Assembly: GCA_958349535.1 (NCBI GenBank)
Contig: CATWDJ010000015.1
Span: forward strand, 1 to 39,954
DNA: 39,954 nt
Direction: 5' to 3'
DNA from: Maccoyibacter sp900556645
GTDB lineage: Bacteria > Bacillota > Clostridia > Lachnospirales > Lachnospiraceae
A program made the position numbers and the translations under genes. Below the pieces are notes generated by a model. The model saw only the letters and a program-made list of their open reading frames with translations, was not told the origin of the DNA and did not search any database. This document shows positions 32,921 through 39,954 of the stretch, piece after piece. Each line of letters opens with the position of its first letter. Positions within the stretch are counted from its first letter, which is position 1.

Positions 32921-35074
32921 ATGGGAACAATCAAACGAATTTTCAAAGATGATATGCGAAATTTAATCAAGCATTTTTTTGCCTTGATAATTATCATAGG
33001 TGTTTGTTTTCTGCCGGCATTATATGCATGGTTTAATATCTATTCCAACTGGGATCCATATGGAAATACAGAAGGATTGAAGCTGGCAGCAGTTTCTATG
33101 GATAAAGGCTACACTAATGAAAACGGGGAATACCAGAATGTTGGAGAAGGTATTATAGAAGAACTGCGTGAAAATAAATCTGTGGAGTGGCATTTTGTAA
33201 AGGATGAAAAAGAAGCACTGGCAGGAATTAAAGATGGTACCTATTATGCAGCAGTTGTTATATCGGAAGATTTTACATACAACATGTATAATATGTTTAC
33301 AGAAGAGGTAGAACAGCCGGCTATCACCTTTTATCAGAATCAGAAGAAAAATCCGGTTGCCAATAAAATCAGTGATACAGTAGTTGAAAAGGTACAGGAT
33401 AACGTTAACGAAGAATTTATCAAAGTCATGACAAAGATGTTATTCGAGGATGCCAATGCCTTTGCGTCTGACTTGGAAAAAGAAGGCGGAGTAGACGGAT
33501 TTATTGAAAAGGTCAGCCGTATCAATGATGAAATGCTAGAGTATGTGGATGTAATTGACTCTGTTATCTCAAGCAACGCAGCCTTATCTGCCAGTATAGA
33601 AGGAACGAAAAAAGATGTCAGAAAGATGGAGGAAGGGGCGTATGCCAGCGGAGAAGCGTTAAAAAATGCTCAGGGTGAGATTGAAACGACGCAGGTTACC
33701 TTAAATGATTACCAGAAACAGGTTAACATTACCTTACAGAGTATGCAGAGCTTGTTAAATACCATGCACAATGAGCTGGAAGCGGCAAAGCTCAGCAATG
33801 ATGCAAATCAGATGATGGAAGCCGGTACATCAGTGGTAGAAAGTTGTAAACAGCTAACCACCGATTTGAATGCTCTGGCACAGGCTTTAAATAGTGCGGG
33901 AGCACTTGGCGGCGGAGGTGTCAACAATGCCGTGACAGCAATCGGTCAAATGCAGGATACGGTAGGACAGATAGAGGCAATTTTAGGCGGCATGGGTGGA
34001 AATCCAAGTCAGAATAATATAGCAGATAAAATTGCAACTCAGGAAAAGAATATGCTGGCTATGGTGGATGACGCCTTGGTTGGTGTACAGAAATTGCAGA
34101 ATAGTTTAAATAATGACCTTATGCCTGCAATGAATGAAAATATCGAAAGTCTGTCACAGATTATCGGAAATGCCAATGAGCTGATGATGTCTATGGGTCA
34201 GACATTAGGAAGCATGGGAGATGTATTCAGTGCATTGCAGAGCACAGTATCTTACGGTAACACCAGTCTGGATAAGACCAAGGATGCTCTCTTAAAGATG
34301 AGTGAAAAACTGACCACAATGTTGGATAAGGTATCGAAAGCCCGGGAAGATGAAAAAGTCGAGATTATTATGAATACTCTGTCGGGAAACCCGGAACAGT
34401 ATGCAGAATTTTTCTCGGAACCGGTTCATATTGATACAGAAAAAGTGTATTCCATTGATAATTACGGTTCTGCCGTAACACCGTTCTATACGGTACTGGC
34501 TATTTGGGTAGGGGTTATTATTCTCGCGGCAATCGTGCGGGTAAAGCCAACGGCAAGCAAGTACCCGGATGCGAAACCATATGAGTTATTCTTTGGAAGA
34601 TATACTACTTACTTTGTATTGGGTCAGATTCAGACCCTGATTACCGTTTTGGGTGATCTCTATATATTAAAAGTGCAATGTGAACATCCGTTGTTATTCT
34701 GGTTGGTATCGGCGTTTACCAGTCTGGTATTTACCATCTTCATCTATTCGCTGGCAGTCTCCTTTGGAGATGTGGGTAAGGCAGCGGTAGTCGTTATTGT
34801 GGTGTTGCAGATTGCAGGTTCCAGCGGAACCTATCCGATAGAGCTATTACCGGAATTTTTCCAAAGAGTCTATATCTTCTTCCCGTTCCCGTATGCAATC
34901 AATGCCATGCGAGAGTGTATCTCGGGAATCTATGAATATGATTTGCTGATTTATATATTGAAGCTTTCTATTTTCATTATTGTAGGACTTGTGATTGGTC
35001 TGTGGATACGCAAGCCGTTTGAAGAGCTGAATCATTACATGGAAGAGCGTATGGAAGATACAGAGATGATGTAG
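32921..35074 (+). CDS. YhgE/Pip-family membrane protein (first of a pair)
   Basis: 717 residues. An N-terminal helix (about 21-43) ends in YAWFNIYSNWDPYGN. The ectodomain starts with the conserved LAAVSMDKG and AVVISEDF segments, continues as a long helical region with few bulky residues, and returns through VYSIDNYGSAVTPFYTVLAIWVG into about six membrane helices. It is clearly paralogous to the second YhgE in this operon and more distant from the one controlled by the two-component system. AAAAGGAG lies 6 nt before the ATG; longer in-frame starts overlap the promoter. Probably exports or displays an envelope component; the substrate is unknown. Confidence 0.9.
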   Translation: MGTIKRIFKDDMRNLIKHFFALIIIIGVCFLPALYAWFNIYSNWDPYGNTEGLKLAAVSMDKGYTNENGEYQNVGEGIIEELRENKSVEWHFVKDEKEALAGIKDGTYYAAVVISEDFTYNMYNMFTEEVEQPAITFYQNQKKNPVANKISDTVVEKVQDNVNEEFIKVMTKMLFEDANAFASDLEKEGGVDGFIEKVSRINDEMLEYVDVIDSVISSNAALSASIEGTKKDVRKMEEGAYASGEALKNAQGEIETTQVTLNDYQKQVNITLQSMQSLLNTMHNELEAAKLSNDANQMMEAGTSVVESCKQLTTDLNALAQALNSAGALGGGGVNNAVTAIGQMQDTVGQIEAILGGMGGNPSQNNIADKIATQEKNMLAMVDDALVGVQKLQNSLNNDLMPAMNENIESLSQIIGNANELMMSMGQTLGSMGDVFSALQSTVSYGNTSLDKTKDALLKMSEKLTTMLDKVSKAREDEKVEIIMNTLSGNPEQYAEFFSEPVHIDTEKVYSIDNYGSAVTPFYTVLAIWVGVIILAAIVRVKPTASKYPDAKPYELFFGRYTTYFVLGQIQTLITVLGDLYILKVQCEHPLLFWLVSAFTSLVFTIFIYSLAVSFGDVGKAAVVVIVVLQIAGSSGTYPIELLPEFFQRVYIFFPFPYAINAMRECISGIYEYDLLIYILKLSIFIIVGLVIGLWIRKPFEELNHYMEERMEDTEMM

Positions 35075-35084
35075 GAGGTGTGAA

Positions 35085-35672
35085 ATGGGCGAAAACAAAG
35101 AATATAAAGAAATGATTGATGGATTTGTAGAATACCAGAAGAACCTCCATGCTAAGAATCAGAAGAAGATATCCGTGGGATTAAAGGTGAATATTTTGTT
35201 ACCTCTTGTATTTTTGCTGTTGTGCTTTTTTTCCGACGGCTCAAAGCTGATTTTCCTGATGCTGTGGATTATCTCCTTATTTGGGATTGCATTCTATTTG
35301 GTTTATGTGGAATTTATCGATTATAAGATTGTCAGAAAAATGAAAGAGTTTGGTATGATTTCCGATGAAGAGATGGAGAATCGAAAACTCATCGGAGACA
35401 ATATTGAAACAGCCGGAGATAATCTGGTAGAACGTCTGGATGAGATTGATGAGAAAATCGATGCAAACAAAAAACGTATTGCAGAGACTTTCCAGAGCGG
35501 AAAAGAACGTTTGACGATAAACGTTTTGGAAGAAAAAGAAAAAATTCTGGAAGAAAGAGAACGCTTGCTGGAGGAAAGAGAGAAGATGATTACAAGGCTC
35601 AGACAGCGAATCAGTCAGGAGGAGTCAGAGAAAAACGCAGAGGAGGAAGAAAATCATGAAGAACATTCTTAG
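35085..35672 (+). CDS. Small membrane protein with C-terminal coiled coil
   Basis: 195 residues of no family I recognise. Two adjacent membrane helices (about 32-50 and 54-75) form a hairpin with both ends cytoplasmic, followed by a long charged coiled coil (~100-185) rich in Glu, Arg and Lys (repeats like LEEKEKILEERERLLEEREKM). Ribosome binding site TAGGAGGTG. It starts 10 nt after one YhgE gene and overlaps the next by 17 nt, so the three are tightly coupled. I infer an accessory or scaffold subunit of a YhgE heteromer. Confidence 0.75.
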   Translation: MGENKEYKEMIDGFVEYQKNLHAKNQKKISVGLKVNILLPLVFLLLCFFSDGSKLIFLMLWIISLFGIAFYLVYVEFIDYKIVRKMKEFGMISDEEMENRKLIGDNIETAGDNLVERLDEIDEKIDANKKRIAETFQSGKERLTINVLEEKEKILEERERLLEEREKMITRLRQRISQEESEKNAEEEENHEEHS

Positions 35673-37806
35673 AATTTTTGCCTCAGATGCGAAACGTCTG
35701 GCAACCAATGTAGTAGCCGTTGTTATTATCATAGGTTTGTCCGTGATTCCTTGCCTATATGCATGGTTTAATACCTTGTCAAACTGGGATCCCTATGGCA
35801 GCGAGGCAACCAGCCATCTGAGCGTTGCTGTAGCCAATGTGGATGCAGGAACAGAAGTGGGCGGTATCGAGTTAAATATCGGTGATATGGTAATCTCCAA
35901 TCTGGAAGCCAATGATAGTATTGGCTGGGTATTTACGGAAACAACCGAAGATGCGGTGGACGGAGTATATGCAGGAGATTACTATGCGGCATTGGTCATT
36001 GACGAAAGCTTTTCAAAGGACTTAATCAGTTTTTTGGGCGGAGACGTAAAACACCCGAATATTACCTATTATGAAAATGAAAAGAAAAATGCAATCGCAC
36101 CAAAGATTACAGGAAAAGTTAAGACTACCGTTCAAAAGGAAGTAAACAAAGCTTTTGTATCTACTATTGCGGAATCCATGATTAAGCTGGGAGATTATGT
36201 GGTAACCACAGAATCGGGAGAAAGTCTCAGTTCCGTTGCCATTGGAAAACTGAAATCTCTGGACAATGATTTGCAGGCATGTATTGCGATTTTGGATTCC
36301 TATATCAGTCTGATTGATTCTGCCAACAGTCTGATGGAGGCAGGAGAGATTGTTTCGGAACAGTTGGATGTAATGATGCAGAATGGCAGAGATATGGCCA
36401 ATAATGCACAAAGCTCCACCAATGGGATTTCCAATAGTCTGGATTCTGTTTCGGATGTGGTAGCAAATAGTCTCAACAGCCTGAATGAACAGATGAAGGT
36501 TTTATGTAATACCATTGATGAGACACTCAAGGCAGTGGAGAGTGTGGGAAGCTTCAGCAGCGAGAAAGCAGAAACTTTGAGAGTGGCAGTGGAGGCAATA
36601 CAGACGTCCTTTAATACTGCTATGGGAAGTTTGGATAGCGGATATCTTACAGACCCGAATATTTCGGCACAGATTGATGCGGTAAATAACAGTTTTGACA
36701 GACTTCAGTCGGATTTGGAAAGCTTCTCTCAAGCAGGAGAAATGACGGCTGCAGATGCCAAGAGCATACGTGAGAATATAGTGAAAGATGCAGAAAAATG
36801 CCAAAAAGAAATGCAAAATCTGTCAGACACCTATTCTCAGGTAGTACAGCCGCAATTGGATAATACCATGAGTTCTCTTCGGAATTCCCTTACGGAGGTA
36901 CAAAGTTTACTGAACGTCAGCGGAAACAGTATGTCCGGCGTGGTGGCTGCCTTGGAAAGCTATCCGGATGTGACGGGTATGGGAAGAGAATCCTTAGTAA
37001 AATCCAGAGATGAAGCAATCAGTATGGAGAAAAAGCTCAGTACCTTAATTGCGGATATAGAAGCATTGGATGGAAATAACCAATATAAGCGTCTGCTTTC
37101 ACTGATACAATCAGATCCGGATTTAATTGCAGATTTCATTTCAAATCCGGTAAAATTGGATACAGAACATGTGTATGAAATAGAGAATAACGGTTCTGCT
37201 ACGGCACCGTTTTATATCGTATTATCCATCTGGGTAGGCTCGCTGATTCTGGTGGCAATCATCCATACAAAGGTAAAGGAAAAACCGGAGGAACGGGCAT
37301 ATCGGAACTACCAGAAGTTTTTTGGAAGATATATTACATTTTTCTTAATTGGACAGTTACAGACGTTAATTACTGTGTTGGGTTCCGTATTGTTTGTGGG
37401 AATCCAATGTAAGCATGTATTTTTGTTCTGGCTGGCAATGGCCATTACCTCATTGGCATTTACGATGATAGCATATTCTCTGACCTATGCATTTGGAAAT
37501 GTGGGTGAAGCTATCGTGGTTGTATTAATGGTAGTGCAGGTAGCAGGAAGCGGAGGAACCTTCCCGATTGAAGTACTCCCGAAGGTGTTCCAGATTCTTT
37601 ATCGCTATATGCCGTTTGCCTATGCTATGGGTGCAGCCAGAGAAACCATTGCGGGAATGTACCAGAACGATTATTGGCATTACCTGGCAGGTTTGGGAGT
37701 GTATATTATAGTTTCGTTGATTATCGGACTTGTAATTAGTATTCCGTGCAAAAAATTAATGAATAGTATTGATAAGAGTAAAGGTAAGACAGATTTGCTG
37801 ATATAA
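35656..37806 (+). CDS. YhgE/Pip-family membrane protein (second of a pair)
   Basis: 716 residues with the same layout as the first operon copy: helix at about 17-39 ending YAWFNTLSNWDPYGS, LSVAVANVDAG, ALVIDESF, a long helical ectodomain, VYEIENNGSATAPFYIVLSIWVG, then about six membrane helices. The two copies keep the framing motifs but diverge in the ectodomain, which fits a heterodimer with distinct roles. GAGGAGGA precedes the ATG inside the coiled-coil gene. Confidence 0.9.
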   Translation: MKNILRIFASDAKRLATNVVAVVIIIGLSVIPCLYAWFNTLSNWDPYGSEATSHLSVAVANVDAGTEVGGIELNIGDMVISNLEANDSIGWVFTETTEDAVDGVYAGDYYAALVIDESFSKDLISFLGGDVKHPNITYYENEKKNAIAPKITGKVKTTVQKEVNKAFVSTIAESMIKLGDYVVTTESGESLSSVAIGKLKSLDNDLQACIAILDSYISLIDSANSLMEAGEIVSEQLDVMMQNGRDMANNAQSSTNGISNSLDSVSDVVANSLNSLNEQMKVLCNTIDETLKAVESVGSFSSEKAETLRVAVEAIQTSFNTAMGSLDSGYLTDPNISAQIDAVNNSFDRLQSDLESFSQAGEMTAADAKSIRENIVKDAEKCQKEMQNLSDTYSQVVQPQLDNTMSSLRNSLTEVQSLLNVSGNSMSGVVAALESYPDVTGMGRESLVKSRDEAISMEKKLSTLIADIEALDGNNQYKRLLSLIQSDPDLIADFISNPVKLDTEHVYEIENNGSATAPFYIVLSIWVGSLILVAIIHTKVKEKPEERAYRNYQKFFGRYITFFLIGQLQTLITVLGSVLFVGIQCKHVFLFWLAMAITSLAFTMIAYSLTYAFGNVGEAIVVVLMVVQVAGSGGTFPIEVLPKVFQILYRYMPFAYAMGAARETIAGMYQNDYWHYLAGLGVYIIVSLIIGLVISIPCKKLMNSIDKSKGKTDLLI

Positions 37807-37847
37807 TGTCAGGCGGTTTGATAATAGAGTTTGCAGGGAGGGAGAAT

Positions 37848-38360
37848 ATGTATTTAGAGTGGATGGGGAAATACCGTTTACTGGTAGAAAAGATGATTCG
37901 ATATGCAAATATGTATGCAGCGATATACAAAAAAGAAGATTTCTATGGAACGGATATTCCCATCTCCTTTGAACAGGTTCAGGTGCTGGAATATCTGTTG
38001 GAAAATGAACAGTTGAATCAAAATATGGCGATGATTGCCAGTCGATTGGGAATCACTCCCAGTAACTTCACTAGAATTGTCAATAAGCTGGTGGGAAAGG
38101 GCTTGCTGGAAAAATACTACGTGGAGGGAAATCGAAAAAATATTGTAATCCGGGTTACGGATTTGGGAAAGGAACAGTATCAGATATATTCGGAATATAT
38201 TTATGAGCTGTCCTTCTCAAGACTGTTCAAGCAAATTGAGGGAATCCCGGAAGAGGAATTGAATCAGATTGCCAAGGGATTAGAAGATGCGGTGTGGAAA
38301 AAACCAGAGGAAATCCATCAACGAAAATTGATTCCGGTGGATGATAGGAAAAAGAAATAA
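37848..38360 (+). CDS. MarR-family transcriptional regulator
   Basis: 170 residues with a winged helix-turn-helix: LNQNMAMIASRLGITPSNFTRIVNKLVGKGLLEKYYVEGNRKN. It ends the YhgE operon and probably autoregulates it, possibly in response to an envelope-active compound. The ATG at 37848 follows GGGAGGGA. An alternative ATG at 37806 overlaps the YhgE stop (TAATG) but lacks its own site; coupled initiation there is possible and would add 14 residues. Confidence 0.88.
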   Translation: MYLEWMGKYRLLVEKMIRYANMYAAIYKKEDFYGTDIPISFEQVQVLEYLLENEQLNQNMAMIASRLGITPSNFTRIVNKLVGKGLLEKYYVEGNRKNIVIRVTDLGKEQYQIYSEYIYELSFSRLFKQIEGIPEEELNQIAKGLEDAVWKKPEEIHQRKLIPVDDRKKK

Positions 38361-38501
38361 AAAAGTACACAAAAAATATGTAAAAAATTGTATGTTTTTT
38401 TTCTTGTGTTTTTCTCTGAAAGGTTGTATCCTTAGTTTAAAGAAAATAATTGCAAGTTGCAACAATATAATTACAGAATAAAATTACAGGAGGAACCAAG
38501 G

Positions 38502-39437
38502 ATGAGAAGCGAAATTTTCAAGTACAAATCAGCGGATAATAAAACAAACATCGAAGCAGTTCGGTGGATACCTGACAGCGGAGAGTACCGGGCAATTCTT
38601 CAGATTACCCATGGAATGGTAGAATATAAAGAGCGCTATGAGCCCTTTGCAGAGTTTTTGACTCAGAATGGTTTTATGGTAGTAGCACATGACCATCTGG
38701 GACATGGAGAGTCTGTTATATCTAAAGATGACTGGGGATATATGGCAGATGAAAATCCGTCAGACACATTAGTGGAGGATATGCACACCCTGCGTAGAAA
38801 GGTTCAGAGTGACAACCCGGATAAAGATTATTTTATGCTGGGACACAGTATGGGCTCTTACATGCTGCGGAAATATCTGTCAAGATACGGAAGTGGCCTG
38901 AAAGGGGCAATCGTAATGGGAACCGGATGTGTTCCTGACGGAACCACAAAAGCTGCCTTATTCCTTACGAAAGTGGTTGCGAAATTCCACGGTTGGAGAT
39001 ATAGAAGTCCGTTTATCGAGGGATTGACCTTTGGAAAGCCCTATAAACGGTACGATATAACCGGAAAAGATGCGACGAATAGCTGGCTGTCCAAAAATAC
39101 AGAAAGTGTAAAAAAATACTATTCCGATCCAAAATGTACATTTAAGTTTACCTTAAATGCTTATAAAGGATTGTTCGAGGCAGTATATTTTGACAATCAG
39201 CCGGAGAATATAGCGAAGATTCCAAAAGAACTTCCAATTCTGATGGTTTCGGGAGCAGATGACCCGGTAGGAGATATGGGTGTAGGTGTAGAGCAGGTAC
39301 ACCAGAAATTCTGTCAGGCAGGAATCAAAGATGTAACCTGTAAGCTTTATAAAGATGACAGACATGAAATTTTAAATGAGTTAGACCGTCAGCAGGTATA
39401 TGATGATATTCTGCAATGGTTACAGTCAAAAATGTAA
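38502..39437 (+). CDS. Alpha/beta hydrolase (lysophospholipase/monoacylglycerol lipase-like)
   Basis: 311 residues, no signal peptide. Motifs: oxyanion region ITHGMVEYKERYEPFAEFL, HDHLGHGES, nucleophile elbow GHSMGS, acid in SGADDPVGDMG and His in DDRHEILNE. This combination is typical of the PldB/monoacylglycerol lipase group, which includes many gut Firmicute enzymes. ACAGGAGGAA precedes the ATG. Stands alone between an AT-rich gap and a long hairpin. Confidence 0.9.
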   Translation: MRSEIFKYKSADNKTNIEAVRWIPDSGEYRAILQITHGMVEYKERYEPFAEFLTQNGFMVVAHDHLGHGESVISKDDWGYMADENPSDTLVEDMHTLRRKVQSDNPDKDYFMLGHSMGSYMLRKYLSRYGSGLKGAIVMGTGCVPDGTTKAALFLTKVVAKFHGWRYRSPFIEGLTFGKPYKRYDITGKDATNSWLSKNTESVKKYYSDPKCTFKFTLNAYKGLFEAVYFDNQPENIAKIPKELPILMVSGADDPVGDMGVGVEQVHQKFCQAGIKDVTCKLYKDDRHEILNELDRQQVYDDILQWLQSKM

Positions 39438-39483
39438 CAATTCAGCCATAGCCCCATGTTACGGGCTATGGCTGAATTGTTAC
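39434..39483. other. Perfect 21-bp hairpin over the hydrolase stop
   Basis: Arms 39434-39454 and 39463-39483 pair completely with an 8-nt loop and contain the hydrolase stop codon. There is no T run on the plus side; on the minus strand the hairpin is followed by ATTTTT. It may terminate leftward transcription or protect the mRNA 3' end. Confidence 0.7.
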
Positions 39484-39574
39484 TTCAAATTGTATAAAAT
39501 GAATTTAACACTTTACAACAGTAAAAACAACTGATATCCAAGAACAATAGAAAACAAATGAGGAGAATCAGTTT

Positions 39575-39789
39575 ATGAACGAAAATCTATTGTGGATCAT
39601 AGTGGCATTTGTAGCATACATGCTGATGATGATTATTATCGGAGCCTGCTATATGAAAAAAACGAGTAACAGTGAGGATTATTTTTAAGCCTGGTAGTTA
39701 TTATCATTGTAAGTCTCTGCACAAAGGCACCGGGAGAAGAAATTCTTCAGGAATTTGCAGATGTTGCAGATAAAAATAAATTGTACTAA
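39575..39789 (+). pseudogene. Internally deleted sodium:solute symporter (PutP-like)
   Basis: The first 37 codons (39575-39688, after AGGAGA) read as the N-terminus of a sodium:solute symporter, ending SNSEDYF where intact members continue LGGR. They hit a stop at once. From about 39691, in another frame, 32 codons encode LVVIIIVSLCTKAPGEEILQ..., matching the C-terminal helix and tail of the same family, to a stop at 39789. About 400 or more central residues are missing, so this is a collapsed gene. The 37-residue single-helix peptide could still be translated. Confidence 0.75.
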
Positions 39790-39817
39790 AAAAAATACAA
39801 AAAAAATTAAAAAACTG

Positions 39818-39846
39818 TTGCGTTACGGTGAATTGTCGTGTATACT
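39818..39846 (+). promoter_or_regulatory. Promoter of the following leader
   Basis: TTGCGT, a 17-bp spacer and TATACT at 39841-39846, giving a transcript start near 39853. Confidence 0.7.
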
Positions 39847-39852
39847 GAGTTT

Positions 39853-39954
39853 TGCTGTGACATTGATAGCGTAGAAGCGTGAGGTTGCTGCCCATGTGGC
39901 AGGTTTTCCGTGGAGCGAATGTCAAGTTAGGAAACTGGCGACAAGTCACTGTAC
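39853..39954 (+). ncRNA. Structured 5' leader, possibly of an S10 (rpsJ) ribosomal-protein operon
   Basis: About 100 nt with a CTGCC/GGCAG hairpin around 39888-39902 and a purine-rich remainder; no ORF. The sequence, including GTTGCTGCC, GGAGCGAATGTCA and ACTGGCGACAAGTCACT, recalls leaders of ribosomal-protein operons upstream of rpsJ in Lachnospiraceae. This is recognition from memory, and the gene itself is beyond the window. Confidence 0.4.

Noticed and set aside
39434..39483. Classical terminator for the alpha/beta hydrolase
   Set aside because: The hairpin is perfect but is followed by ACTTC rather than a T run on this strand, so it is listed only as a hairpin.
1..39954. rRNA, tRNA, CRISPR arrays, prophage or intact insertion sequences
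   Set aside because: None were seen on either strand; no transposase, integrase, Cas or phage structural motif appears among the coding regions.

Overview
The window looks like the chromosome of a low-GC Gram-positive Clostridia member, most likely Lachnospiraceae. The support is AGGAGG-type ribosome binding sites before nearly every gene, TTGACA/TATAAT-type promoters, the Firmicute order ribD-ribE-ribBA-ribH behind an FMN riboswitch, many two-component systems, several YhgE/Pip proteins and a CjaA-like cysteine-binding lipoprotein. No rRNA, tRNA, CRISPR array or intact insertion sequence was seen. The taxon is inferred from gene content, not from a database match.

Layout. 1-1.6 kb: a thioredoxin-like CxxC protein and a membrane GGDEF protein. 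1.6-5.6 kb: a cysteine-type amino-acid ABC importer operon (SGNH hydrolase, two permeases, ATPase, lipoprotein) preceded by its own promoter, a 37-codon Met/Cys-rich leader ORF and a terminator. The leader RNA can form the three mutually exclusive pairings of a classical attenuator. 5.6-10.8 kb: a response regulator, histidine kinase, ABC ATPase and large FtsX-type permease module, with the permease frameshifted at an A7 run. 10.9-12.5 kb: a CarD-like regulator and a convergent HD-domain gene, separated by a 560-bp imperfect palindrome. 12.6-18.8 kb: a GNAT acetyltransferase, then an unusual metal module made of an ArsR/SmtB metal-sensor domain fused to a receiver, a hybrid kinase (HK-REC-Hpt) and a Zn/Cd P-type ATPase with a His/Cys repeat tail and an ArsR-like operator over its start site. 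18.9-24 kb: a DUF6512-like membrane protein, then a HAMP kinase and OmpR regulator followed by a YhgE/Pip gene. The regulator operon and the YhgE gene carry GTTTA repeats in identical spacing. 24.1-25.7 kb: an AT-rich TetR plus alpha/beta-hydrolase cassette with two operators. 25.8-31.3 kb: a ferritin-like protein, an FlK-like thioesterase, the riboflavin operon and methylglyoxal synthase. 31.4-32.7 kb (minus strand): an rRNA-methyltransferase-like gene followed by a membrane-anchored protein with a toxin-like C-terminal domain. 32.8-38.4 kb: a YhgE, coiled-coil protein, YhgE and MarR operon. 38.5-39.95 kb: a lysophospholipase-like hydrolase, the collapsed remnant of a sodium:solute symporter, and the start of a structured leader that may belong to a ribosomal-protein operon.

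Main points for follow-up: (1) the predicted cysteine-responsive attenuator at 1639-1865; (2) the ArsR-receiver fusion with a hybrid phosphorelay kinase beside a metal-efflux ATPase; (3) the 560-bp palindrome between convergent genes; (4) the shared 0/+11/+33 repeat architecture linking a two-component system to YhgE; (5) the twin-YhgE operon with a coiled-coil partner. All functional statements rest on reading motifs by eye; no searches or folding programs were run.
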